From assembly GCA_037478835.1 (NCBI GenBank), contig JBBFLV010000002.1, positions 248,001-312,000 of the forward strand: a stretch of DNA of 64,000 nucleotides, given 5' to 3'. Origin of the DNA: 630D-37 sp037478835. GTDB lineage: Bacteria > Chloroflexota > Anaerolineae > Anaerolineales > Villigracilaceae. The notes under the pieces were generated by a model, which saw nothing but the letters and a program-made list of their open reading frames with translations, was not told the origin of the DNA and made no database searches. Positions within the stretch are counted from its first letter, which is position 1. Each line of letters starts with the position of its first letter. The position numbers were made by a program, and so were the translations under genes. Of the stretch, positions 18,144 to 26,350 are shown piece after piece.

Positions 18144-18231
18144 TGCGCGCGGTGGGGACATGTGCTGCCGGAAGGCAAAACTTTTCCTATTACCATGTGA
18201 CTTTTGCTTAAGACCGTGAGGAGGTGTCACA

Positions 18232-20031
18232 ATGGAGACATTCCATCCTTTTCGGGTGGCTATAGTGCCTGTCTTGCCCGGTTGTGGAGGGGAAAGTGCA
18301 TTTCGTTTGGCTTGCTGGATCGCAGAAAAGGTCCATTTGATCGGTATCGTCCCGATCCGGGAAGGGGAAGCGAGCACAAGCTCGAATCTGGCGTTTCAAA
18401 CTCGCATCTATCTTCAACAATTACGCAAGACATGCGTTCGTTCCAGCGCCTCGGTGATCGTTTCAAGCGATCCCTGGATGGACCTGAGAGAGCTCATTCT
18501 CCGCGACTCCCCTGATTTGTTCATCACCGAGGTGCGGGAGGATGAAACGAGCATATGGGGGGATAAGATACAGAGAATTCTAGAAAATCCGCCCTGTGAT
18601 ATTGTGCTTGTCCATGGCCTGCCGGAGCAAAAGCCGAGACATGTGTTGATCGCAGCGCGTGGCGGTCCATATGCAGAGTTAGCACTTCAGGTCGGCATGG
18701 CGTTGCACCCTGTACAGCTGGATGTAGCCCACATCAGCACCCAGGAAGGTGCTACGGAGCCCCCTTTCAAAGGACTGGAACGCATCATCCGGCAAATGCC
18801 GGAAGTTCGTTTGCGGTCTATTGTTAGCCATGAACCGCTTCCAAAGCTGCTCGAAGTAGCTCAAGAATACGATCTGCTGTCGCTAGGCGTTTCCGCCAGA
18901 CAAGAGGAAGTGGGGATTGGTCCCTTCGTCAGAGGCCTGATGCAGCAGATAGAGAAACCTTTGCTGGTGGTGAAGACAAAACAGCCTATCGAACTGCCGA
19001 TGGACGAACGTTCCGGGCGAGGGGCTATTTCGGTGCTGGTAGATAAATGGTTTGCGGAGAACACGTTTGATGTTTCCGAGTTCAGCGATCTGGAAATGTT
19101 ACTGGCGCTGAAGCGTTATCAAGGGGTGACGGTGAGCCTTGCGCTTCCGGCCTTGAACGAAGAGCAGACCGTTGGCAATGTGATTCGCACCGTCAAGCAG
19201 GCGCTCATGGATGAAATCCCCTTGCTGGATGAAATCGTGTTGATCGATTCCAATTCTACCGATCGCACGCGCGAGATTGCCGCCGAGATGGGCATTCCGG
19301 TATACATCCATCAGCACCTCTTGCCCCGGCTGGGAGCTCGGCATGGAAAAGGGGAAGCCCTGTGGAAGAGCCTGTTGGTGACCCGTGGGGATATTGTGCT
19401 CTGGATTGATACCGATATCGTCAATATCCAGCCCCACTTCGTTTATGGCCTCCTGGGACCCTTATTGCAAGACCCGGCGATCCAATTCGTGAAGGGCTTC
19501 TATCGGCGGCCTATCAAGATCGGGGATAAGATTCAAGCGGGTGGAGGAGGACGGGTCACCGAGTTGGTGGCACGTCCGTTGCTCAACCTTTTCTATCCCG
19601 AGCTGTCTGGGATGATCCAGCCTCTTGCCGGGGAATACGGAGGCCGCAGGGAAGCCCTGGAACGCCTGCCCTTCTTTTCCGGTTACGGCGTGGAGATCGG
19701 CCTCCTCATCGAAGTGTTCGAGCGTTATGGCCTGCGTAGCATTGCTCAGGTCGATCTCAAAGAGCGCATCCATCGCAATCAAGACCTGGAGGCACTCGGC
19801 AAAATGTCGTTTGCCATCATCCAGGCGGTGTTGAAGAAACTCGGAGAACGCCTCTCGCGTGAGCTAATTGAAGAGGTCAATAAGACCATGAAGCTCATCC
19901 GCTATGAGCGCGGCACCTACTATCTGGAACTGGAAGAGATCGCCGAGCTCGAACGTCCTCCGATGATTACCATCCCGGAATATCGCCAGCACAGGGGCTT
20001 GGACGAGGAAGCTGAGAGCAACAGCGCGTAG
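18232..20031 (+). CDS. gpgS: Tandem universal-stress domain fused to glucosyl-3-phosphoglycerate synthase
   Basis: The product has 599 residues, about twice a stand-alone GpgS. Residues 1-250 look like two USP-type Rossmann domains (HVLIAARGGPYAELALQV, YDLLSLGVSA, KPLLVVKTK). Residues about 272-599 are the GT81/GpgS enzyme: WFAENTFDVSEFSDLE, LPALNEEQTVG, IDSNSTDRT, the metal-binding DTD at 393-395, and GAGEYGG-like AGEYGGRREA near the acceptor loop. GpgS makes glucosyl-3-phosphoglycerate from NDP-glucose and 3-phosphoglycerate, the first step to glucosylglycerate solutes. AGGAGGTG precedes the ATG. No GpgP-type phosphatase is visible nearby. The USP part may sense ATP or stress; that is inference. 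Confidence 0.88.
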   Translation: METFHPFRVAIVPVLPGCGGESAFRLACWIAEKVHLIGIVPIREGEASTSSNLAFQTRIYLQQLRKTCVRSSASVIVSSDPWMDLRELILRDSPDLFITEVREDETSIWGDKIQRILENPPCDIVLVHGLPEQKPRHVLIAARGGPYAELALQVGMALHPVQLDVAHISTQEGATEPPFKGLERIIRQMPEVRLRSIVSHEPLPKLLEVAQEYDLLSLGVSARQEEVGIGPFVRGLMQQIEKPLLVVKTKQPIELPMDERSGRGAISVLVDKWFAENTFDVSEFSDLEMLLALKRYQGVTVSLALPALNEEQTVGNVIRTVKQALMDEIPLLDEIVLIDSNSTDRTREIAAEMGIPVYIHQHLLPRLGARHGKGEALWKSLLVTRGDIVLWIDTDIVNIQPHFVYGLLGPLLQDPAIQFVKGFYRRPIKIGDKIQAGGGGRVTELVARPLLNLFYPELSGMIQPLAGEYGGRREALERLPFFSGYGVEIGLLIEVFERYGLRSIAQVDLKERIHRNQDLEALGKMSFAIIQAVLKKLGERLSRELIEEVNKTMKLIRYERGTYYLELEEIAELERPPMITIPEYRQHRGLDEEAESNSA

Positions 20032-20039
20032 ATAAGGAT

Positions 20040-20317
20040 AGGCGCCCTTCTCTCCATGCTCTATCTCCAGGTTTGCGTGATTTCTGCCTCTATCCCCCGG
20101 TCCACCGTCTAGGGCCCGCGGTCTACTCCCTACGCAGAAGCGCCGGGCTAAGGCACAGGCTGAAGCCTGATGCTACCGTCCACCGTCCATGGTCTATAAC
20201 GACACAGGCTAAGGCGCAATGCACTCACCCCTAACCCCCAACTCCCTAACATCTAACCTCCCCATGGCCTCACAGGATAAATCCTGATTCTACGGTCCAC
20301 GGTCTACCGTCCACCGT
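20040..20317. repeat. Intergenic cluster of GTCCACCGTC/GTCTACCGTCC repeats with short CACAGGCT palindromes
   Basis: Between convergent gpgS and cytochrome c genes, CCACCGTC/TACCGTCC-type units occur at about 20099-20125, 20178-20200 and 20290-20320. CACAGGCTGAAGCCTG (palindromic), CACAGGCTAAGGCG and CACAGGATAAATCCTG occur between them. The cytochrome c stop codon TAG is the first base triplet of the repeat tract as read on the minus strand. No gene is seen. Confidence 0.7.
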
Positions 20318-20740
20318 CTACTTCAGCGTATGGATGAAGACGATCACCTGCCAGATCTGCTCCTCGCTAAGCACCCCTTTCCAGGCGACCATTGCCGTGC
20401 CTTCCACGCCCTCCGAAATGCGCCAAAAGAGATAATCATCTCCCACTTGCTCCCTCAGTTCCTGCAGGTTGTGTGGTCGTGGGTTGAGCGCGCTGGCCGC
20501 CGGGCCATCTCCTAGCCCCTTCGGACCATGGCAGGAAGAGCAATAGGTGTTGTAGAGCTCCGCACCGGCACTTGCCGCTTCCGGCCCCAGCGGGTTGGTC
20601 TTGCCGGCATAGCTTGCCGGCACCGTGGGCAAAGCCTCGTGGGCGTGCGTATCCGCTGCGGCGGTCGGGCTGGCCTCGCTCCGACCACAGGCCAGTAGTA
20701 AGAACGAGAGAATTAACGAAAGCAAAAGGATTTTGCGCAT
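20318..20740 (-). CDS. Class I c-type cytochrome lipoprotein
   Basis: The product has 140 residues. The signal peptide ends in the lipobox LLLAC (Cys18), then an Ala/Thr/His linker. The heme motif CSSCH is at 67-71, and the likely sixth ligand is Met117 in EGTAMVAWKG. It should be a membrane-tethered electron carrier on the outer face. GGAGGTCACT precedes the ATG. No oxidase, reductase or heme-attachment gene is next to it, so its redox partner is unknown. The stop codon coincides with the edge of a simple-sequence repeat tract. Confidence 0.92.
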   Translation of the reverse strand: MRKILLLSLILSFLLLACGRSEASPTAAADTHAHEALPTVPASYAGKTNPLGPEAASAGAELYNTYCSSCHGPKGLGDGPAASALNPRPHNLQELREQVGDDYLFWRISEGVEGTAMVAWKGVLSEEQIWQVIVFIHTLK

Positions 20741-20769
20741 AGTGACCTCCAGAAAGAGTTTTTTAGTTC

Positions 20770-23700
20770 TTACATCGCTACTTTATTCTCCACTTCATCC
20801 AACCGCAGGCTGAGCACCTGGCTGGTGGAATCGCGCCCCATGGTGACCCCATAGATCACCTCAGCCGCCTGGACGGTGTTGCGATTGTGGGTGATGATGA
20901 TAAATTGTGTCTCGCGGCTGAGCTCCTGGAGCATCTCCCGAAAACGGCCGACGTTGGCCTCATCCAGCATGGCATCTACCTCGTCCATCACGCAAAGAGG
21001 CGTCGGCGAGACTTTGAGCAGGGCAAAGACCAGGGCAATTGCTGTCAGGCTACGTTCGCCACCGGAGAGCAGTGCCAAGCCTTGCTCGCGCCGCCCCGGC
21101 AAGCGAGCCTCGATCTCGATCCCGCTATCGATCAGGTTTTCCGGGTCGGTCAAGGTCAGGCGGGCCGAGCCGCCGCCGAACAGGCGGACGAAGATTTCGC
21201 GGAAATGCTTATCCACCGCTTGGAACGTCTTCTGGAACTCCTGCCGCGTGCGCTCATCCAGCTCGGCGATCACCTGGCGCAGATCGGCTTCGGCCTTGCG
21301 CAAATCGTCCACCTGGGTTTTTAGGAAGGCCAAACGTTGCTGCTCGGCCTCGTATTCCTCCTGCGCTTGCGGGTTGACCGGCCCCAAGCGGCGCAGGTGC
21401 GCCCGTTGACGCGTGATCTGTTCTTCCAGCTCTGGGGGCAATTCCTGCAACACGGGCAAAGTCTCCACCAGGCCCTCCAGCGGCAACGGCACCGGACCGG
21501 TGACCTGGGCTTCAAACTGCACCAGGCCCAGTTCTTCTGTGACGCGCCGCCGCAGATTTTCCAGCGCTTCCTGGGCGCGGCTCACCTCCATTTGTGCTTG
21601 GGTGAGCATGCGTTCGGCAAATGCCAGAGCACGTTGGGCTTCGAGCTCGGCATCTTGGAGCCGGGAGGCTTCGGTTTCGAGTTGGTTCAGGCGCTGCTCG
21701 GCCGGCTCAATCTCGCTTTGCAGGGTGCTCAAATGCTCCTGGATTTCCCGATCGCGCGCTCGTAAGTTTTCTGCCTCCTGGAGCAGGCGGGCATGTTCTG
21801 CCTCCACCCGATCTGTTTCCTGCCTCAACTCCTCTTCCCGTGCATCCAGGCGGGTGAGCGCCTCTTCCTGCTCTTTCAGGCGTTGCCGAGCGTGATCGTG
21901 CGCTTGGGCCGCCACGGCGCGCCGTGTTTTCCAATAGGTAACCTGTTGACGGGCCTCTTCGATGGGGAATTCTGCCAGCCGACGCGTAAACTGCCTCACC
22001 TGCTCCTGTGCCTGCGTGAGCTGCGCCTCCTGTTCGGACCTTTGGCGGATCAGCCCCTCGCGGGCTTCTTCGGCCCTTTGAATTTCTTCGCGTACCTGCG
22101 CTTCCTGTGTGGCTTGCCATTCCCGTTGACGTTGCGCGGCCTGATATTCTAGCTGCGCTTTTTGTGCCGCCGCCTGAGCCTCCGCGAGCCGCGCCCGTGC
22201 CTGGCGCTCTCGCGCTTCGCAAGTTTTCAGCGCTTGCTGAGCTTCGCGGCGGGTCGCTTCGGCCTGTTGCAGGTTCTGCCGGGCCTCTTCCAGGGCACGC
22301 AGAGCAGCGTCCAGCTGGGTCTGCAATTCGCGCTTCTCTCGTGAGCGCCCCAAGGCGGAAGGGCGCGCTTTGCCTCCGGCCAGGATCACCCCCTCGCGGC
22401 GGAAGACCTCGCCGCGCAGGGTCACCAGGGCGCGCACCGTGGGCAGCTGGGTGAGCAAACGTTGTGCCGCGGCGCGATGACGGACGATCAGGATGCCTTC
22501 GAGCAAACGGGCGACCGCGTTCTGCAATTCCGCCGGGGCTTTCACGTGTTCGGCGGCCCATCCCAGGCAGTCTTCATCCTTCGGTCGAGGGGGCAGTTCA
22601 GAGGAGGGGAAAGCATCCAGGGGCAAGAGCGCGGCGCGTTCGGTGGATTGTGAATCGAGCAGGGTCAAAGCGGCTTCGAGGGCTTCTTTGTCCAAGAGCA
22701 CGGCATCCAGGCTTTCGCCCAGTGCGGCGCGCACGGCTTCTTCGTATTCGGCGGGCACTTCCAGCAGGTTGCTCAGCGCGCCTTGTACTCCTTTCAGGTC
22801 ACCTTTGCGGGCGGCCTCCAGCAAGCGACGCGCGCCTTCGCCATAGCCGATCAGGGCCTGCTCGGCCTGTTCGAGCACTTCCCAGCGGGTGCGCAGACGG
22901 GTGAGGGAGGCTTCGGCCTCGCGCAGTGCGTCCTGGCGGGTGCGCCATTCGTTTTCGGCCTGTGTGAGGGTCGCTTGTGCGTTTTGGAGGGCCGTTTCGG
23001 CCTGGCGGAGTTCTGCTTCGGCCTGCTGCAACGCTTCGGCGCGCCGCGTTTGCTCAAGGTCCAGATTGCGCTGCGCCGCCTCGAGCTTTTGCTTTTCAAG
23101 AAGGATGTGCTCCAAGCGCGGGCGAAGCAAGTCCAGACGGCGGGTGATTTCGTCTAACCGTGCCGCGGCTTCGCTTTGACGGGTTTGAAGTTGGGCCAGC
23201 TGCCGGCGTGCCCGTTGCAGGGATTCTTCGACGACGGCGCGCCCGGCCTGAAGATCGGAGAGTTCGGCTTCGGCTTCGGCCAGGTTCTGTTCCGCTTCGC
23301 GTAGCTCACGCTCGGCGCGGTCCAGGTTTTCCAGGGATTGGGTGCGTTCGCTTTCCAGCCGTTTGCGTTCTTCTTGGAGGCGGGCCTGATCGGCTTGGAG
23401 GGTATTCAGGCGTTGTTCCAGGGCGCGCCGACGCTCTTCGTTTACCAGCAGAGCGCGGCCGATCTCCTCCCGACGGGTATGCCATTCGCTCAGCTCGTGA
23501 TGACGGGCATTGAGCTGTTGACGCAGGGCATGGATTTGTTGGCGGTGGGTGGCGTTTTTTTCCTGTGCTTGCTGATAGGCGCGACGTGCTTCCAGTGTTT
23601 GTGCTTCTTGGCGGTGCAGAAGCTCACGGCTTTGGAGTAGGTCCTGCTGGGCGCGATACCAGTGATAGCCATACCAATCGCGCAGCAGGACCTGTAGATC

Positions 23701-24366
23701 GGCTTGTGCCTGGGCATATTCCTGGGCACGGCGCGCCTGACGTTCCAGGTGCTTGAGGCGCGGTTCGAGTTCGGCGAGCAGGTCGAGGATGCGTTCCAGG
23801 TTGTGTTGGGTGGCTTCTAGGCGGCGCAGTGCTTCTTCGCGGCGGGCGCGATAGAGGCCGATCCCGGCGGCTTCCTCGAACAGGCGGCGACGTTCATCCG
23901 CTTTGAGGGCCAGGGAGGCATCCACGAGCCCCTGGCCGATGATGGTGTAGGTGCGCTCGGAAAGGCCAGCCTGGGCGAGCAGTTCGTTGATCTCGCGCAA
24001 GCGCACGGCCTGGCCGTTCAGCAGGTATTCGTTGCGCCCATCGCGGTAGGCGCGGCGGGTGATGGCTACTTCGGTGAAATCCACCGGTAGCCAGCCTTCG
24101 CTATTATCGAAGACGACGGTTGCCGAGGCCATGCCGGCGCGCGGGCGGGATTCGGAGCCGGCGAAGATCATGTCCTCGGTCTTCTTGGCGCGCAACAGGC
24201 TATAGGATTGTTCCCCTAGCACCCAGCGCAGGGCATCGGCGATGTTCGATTTGCCCGATCCGTTGGGGCCGACGATGGCTGTGATGGTGGGGGCGAATTC
24301 AAAGAGGGTGCGTGAAGCGAAGGTTTTGTAACCGTAGAGTTCCAGCGATTTTAGGCGAAGAGGCAT
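20770..24366 (-). CDS. smc: Chromosome partition protein SMC
   Basis: The product has 1198 residues, full length. Walker A is GPNGSGKSNIADAL at 33-46. Long coiled coils (about 170-500 and 660-1020) flank a hinge around 520-640 (SNLLEVPAEYEEAVRAALG, VILAGGKARPSALGRSREKR). The C-terminal head has the signature LSGGERSLTAIAL and Walker B PLCVMDEVDAMLDEANV. It compacts and segregates the chromosome with ScpA/ScpB, whose genes are not here. It lies upstream of the cytochrome c gene with a 29-nt gap. rnc lies upstream on the same strand, an order also found in other bacteria. Confidence 0.97.
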   Translation of the reverse strand: MPLRLKSLELYGYKTFASRTLFEFAPTITAIVGPNGSGKSNIADALRWVLGEQSYSLLRAKKTEDMIFAGSESRPRAGMASATVVFDNSEGWLPVDFTEVAITRRAYRDGRNEYLLNGQAVRLREINELLAQAGLSERTYTIIGQGLVDASLALKADERRRLFEEAAGIGLYRARREEALRRLEATQHNLERILDLLAELEPRLKHLERQARRAQEYAQAQADLQVLLRDWYGYHWYRAQQDLLQSRELLHRQEAQTLEARRAYQQAQEKNATHRQQIHALRQQLNARHHELSEWHTRREEIGRALLVNEERRRALEQRLNTLQADQARLQEERKRLESERTQSLENLDRAERELREAEQNLAEAEAELSDLQAGRAVVEESLQRARRQLAQLQTRQSEAAARLDEITRRLDLLRPRLEHILLEKQKLEAAQRNLDLEQTRRAEALQQAEAELRQAETALQNAQATLTQAENEWRTRQDALREAEASLTRLRTRWEVLEQAEQALIGYGEGARRLLEAARKGDLKGVQGALSNLLEVPAEYEEAVRAALGESLDAVLLDKEALEAALTLLDSQSTERAALLPLDAFPSSELPPRPKDEDCLGWAAEHVKAPAELQNAVARLLEGILIVRHRAAAQRLLTQLPTVRALVTLRGEVFRREGVILAGGKARPSALGRSREKRELQTQLDAALRALEEARQNLQQAEATRREAQQALKTCEARERQARARLAEAQAAAQKAQLEYQAAQRQREWQATQEAQVREEIQRAEEAREGLIRQRSEQEAQLTQAQEQVRQFTRRLAEFPIEEARQQVTYWKTRRAVAAQAHDHARQRLKEQEEALTRLDAREEELRQETDRVEAEHARLLQEAENLRARDREIQEHLSTLQSEIEPAEQRLNQLETEASRLQDAELEAQRALAFAERMLTQAQMEVSRAQEALENLRRRVTEELGLVQFEAQVTGPVPLPLEGLVETLPVLQELPPELEEQITRQRAHLRRLGPVNPQAQEEYEAEQQRLAFLKTQVDDLRKAEADLRQVIAELDERTRQEFQKTFQAVDKHFREIFVRLFGGGSARLTLTDPENLIDSGIEIEARLPGRREQGLALLSGGERSLTAIALVFALLKVSPTPLCVMDEVDAMLDEANVGRFREMLQELSRETQFIIITHNRNTVQAAEVIYGVTMGRDSTSQVLSLRLDEVENKVAM

Positions 24367-24439
24367 GAGCGATCTCGTGAGGTGGGATGGTTAGCGATCC
24401 TCGGAGATAAAACTGCGAGGACAGGATTGTGCCGAGTCA

Positions 24440-24490
24440 AAAGAGAATCCATTCATCCGCGTTTGTCCGTTTCCATCATGTGCTATTTCC
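24440..24490. repeat. Simple intergenic repeat of the ATCCGTGTTTATCC type
   Basis: Between rnc and smc, AATCCATTCATCCGCG and TTTGTCCGTTTCCATC resemble the stretches at 16290-16330 and 62430-62540. No gene or terminator is evident in the gap. Confidence 0.5.
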
Positions 24491-24498
24491 GATAGAGT

Positions 24499-25203
24499 CT
24501 ATTTATCGAGCCCGATGTGTTGCAGGGCATCGCGGGCGGCATTGAGCGTGGCGATCTGTTTGTTGGGGCCGCTTCCTCGACCGTAGGTCTGTTCTCCGAT
24601 GCGGACCTCGATTTCAAACGTTGGGGCGTGTTCCGGCCCATACGTGGCGATGAGTACATACCGTGGGGTGCCCAGGCGTTGTGCCTGTGCCCATTCCTGA
24701 AGGCGCGATTTTGGATCGAGCAAGGCGGAAAGGTCGAAGGAAGTGGCGGCCTCTTCCAGCAGGGGGTATACGAAGCTCCGTACCGTTTCCAGGCCGGCAT
24801 CCAGGTAGAGGGCGCCGATCAGGGCCTCGAAGGCGGAGCCGAGGAGGCTTTTGCGTTGGCGGGCGCCGGAGGCTTCCTCGCCGGCCCCTAGCAGGAGCGC
24901 CGCGCCCAGGTTGATCTGCTGGGCAAATGCGGCCAGCTGTTCGTTGCGCACGAGCGCGGCACGCAGGCGGGTCAATTGCCCTTCGTTCAGTTCCGGATAG
25001 CGGTGATAGATCCACTCGCCGACGATGAAATCGAGCACGGCATCGCCGAGGAATTCCAGGCGTTCGTTATCCTCGCTGGCTTCGGGATGCTCATTACAGT
25101 AGGAACGATGGGTGAGGGCGCGTTGAAGCAGACTCCAATTGCGAAAGAGGAGGCCTCGTTCGCGCGCCCACTCAAGCGGTGCGATGGTGGAGACGTTGCT
25201 CAT
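24499..25203 (-). CDS. rnc: Ribonuclease III
   Basis: The product has 234 residues from the ATG at 25203; the frame extends 34 codons upstream, but that part crosses the promoter and lacks RNase III sequence. The RIII signature is ERLEFLGDAVLD (residues 48-59), and the second metal-binding cluster is AFEALIGALYLDAG. The C-terminal double-stranded-RNA-binding domain ends GRGSGPNKQIATLNAA, a mild departure from the usual GxGxSKKxA pattern. It processes rRNA precursors and structured mRNAs. A TATAAT on this strand ends 7 nt before the ATG, so the mRNA is predicted to be leaderless. tlyA is divergent. Confidence 0.95.
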   Translation of the reverse strand: MSNVSTIAPLEWARERGLLFRNWSLLQRALTHRSYCNEHPEASEDNERLEFLGDAVLDFIVGEWIYHRYPELNEGQLTRLRAALVRNEQLAAFAQQINLGAALLLGAGEEASGARQRKSLLGSAFEALIGALYLDAGLETVRSFVYPLLEEAATSFDLSALLDPKSRLQEWAQAQRLGTPRYVLIATYGPEHAPTFEIEVRIGEQTYGRGSGPNKQIATLNAARDALQHIGLDK

Positions 25204-25210
25204 CGGCGCT

Positions 25211-25218
25211 ATTATAAT
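25211..25218. promoter_or_regulatory. Palindromic -10 (ATTATAAT) shared by divergent rnc and tlyA
   Basis: ATTATAAT reads the same on both strands, giving TATAAT toward rnc (7 nt before its ATG) and toward tlyA (about 42 nt before its GTG). The two 57-bp-separated starts have no other promoter-like box between them, so transcription in both directions may compete for one site. Confidence 0.5.
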
Positions 25219-25259
25219 GGGAGTTACAGGAATCGATCCCCCTTTTGTCGAGGAATAGA

Positions 25260-26024
25260 GTGCGCCTGGATGTTTTTCTCGTTCAACAGGGTTTGTGCGA
25301 ATCACGCGCCAGAGCGCAAGCTTTGATCGCCGCCGGGAAGGTGCGCCTGAATGGACAGGTGGTGCTTAAGGCGGCGCAACGCGTGCCGGAAGGGGCGCAG
25401 GTGACGGTGGAGGAGGGGTTGCGCTTCGTCTCGCGCGGCGGTGAGAAGTTGGAAGCGGCGTTGGAGGCTTTCGGCGTGGAGGTGAAGGATCGCGTGTGCG
25501 CCGATCTCGGTGCCTCTACCGGCGGTTTTACGGATTGTCTCCTCCAGCGAGGGGCGCGGCGGGTGTATGCGATTGATGTGGGGCGCGACCTGCTGCATCC
25601 TCGCTTGCGGTCCGATCGGCGCGTGGTGGTGATGGAAGGGGTGAATGCCCGTCATTTGCAGGCGTTGCCGGAGCCGGTTTCGCTGGTGACGATCGATGCC
25701 TCGTTCATCTCGCTGCGCTTGCTGTTGCCGGTGGTCAAAGGGTGGCTGGAGCGTTCTGGAGAGGTGATCGCGCTGATCAAGCCGCAGTTCGAGGCCGGGC
25801 GGGAGGTGGCGAGCCGCGGCGAAGGGGTGATTCGCGATCCTGAAATACACCGCCGTGTGCTGCGCGAGGTGCTGGAGTTCGCTCGTCAGGAAGGTTATAG
25901 CCTATGGGGGGTGATCCGGTCACCGGTGGCTTCGGAAAACGTTGAATTCCTCTGTCTTTTGCGACAGGAAGGGGAGGGGATGGATGTGGAGGTGTGTTTG
26001 GAGGGGGTGTTTGGAAAAGGGTGA
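25260..26024 (+). CDS. tlyA: TlyA-type 16S/23S rRNA 2'-O-methyltransferase (hemolysin A family)
   Basis: The product has 254 residues from a GTG at 25260 preceded by GAGGAATA; a TTG at 25245 would add five residues. The N-terminal S4 RNA-binding domain begins RLDVFLVQQGLCESRARAQ. The FtsJ-like SAM site is DLGASTGGFTDCLL (about 79-92), followed by YAIDVG. The KPQFEAG motif carries the catalytic Lys region. TlyA methylates ribose in rRNA and influences capreomycin sensitivity in mycobacteria; its role here is not known. The stop codon lies at the edge of a GAGAGCG-type simple repeat. Confidence 0.93.
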   Translation: MRLDVFLVQQGLCESRARAQALIAAGKVRLNGQVVLKAAQRVPEGAQVTVEEGLRFVSRGGEKLEAALEAFGVEVKDRVCADLGASTGGFTDCLLQRGARRVYAIDVGRDLLHPRLRSDRRVVVMEGVNARHLQALPEPVSLVTIDASFISLRLLLPVVKGWLERSGEVIALIKPQFEAGREVASRGEGVIRDPEIHRRVLREVLEFARQEGYSLWGVIRSPVASENVEFLCLLRQEGEGMDVEVCLEGVFGKG

Positions 26025-26215
26025 GAGGAGAGAGCGGGAGAGCGTGAGAGCGGGAGAGGGGGAGAGGGGGAGAGCGGGAGATGGAAGAGGGAAGGAGGGA
26101 AGAAGGTAGGGGAGGGAAGAGGAAATGATGGGAAGAGAGAGCGTGAGAGGGGAGGGCGGGAGAGGAGGATAGCAGGAGAGCAGGAGAGGGGAGAGTGGAA
26201 AGTGGGAGTGAAAAG
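26025..26215. repeat. Purine-rich GAGAGCGGGAGAG/GTGAGAG simple-sequence tract
   Basis: Degenerate tandem units such as GAGAGCGGGAGA, GAGAGCGTGAGA and GAGGGGGAGA run for about 190 bp directly after the tlyA stop; the TGA itself lies in GGGTGAGAG. The reverse complement of the same family fills 56575-56825. A hairpin at 26291-26318 follows. Confidence 0.85.
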
Positions 26216-26290
26216 GAATGGGGGCGGAGGAGGATGTGATTTTGCGTCGGAGGGAGTTGGAGCTTTTGGGAAGGAAGAAGCAAGACGGAT

Positions 26291-26318
26291 GAAGTCTCGG
26301 CGGATCAACCGAGACTTC
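26291..26318. terminator. Hairpin between convergent tlyA and the 26351 gene, possible terminator
   Basis: GAAGTCTCGG / CCGAGACTTC is a perfect 10-bp stem with an 8-nt loop. It is followed on the + strand by AAAATTTG rather than a T-run, so rho-independent activity is doubtful. Its position between convergent genes fits an end-of-transcript structure. Confidence 0.45.
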
Positions 26319-26350
26319 AAAATTTGATCAAAGTAGTGGTTAGTATGGCC

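Noticed and set aside
26025..26215. CRISPR array or VNTR-type protein repeat
   Set aside because: The units are short, degenerate and continuous, without regular spacers; no cas genes lie nearby.
25777..26320. Pro/Ser/Leu-rich frames over the GAGAGCG tract
   Set aside because: Translation of a simple purine/pyrimidine repeat; no start site and overlaps tlyA.
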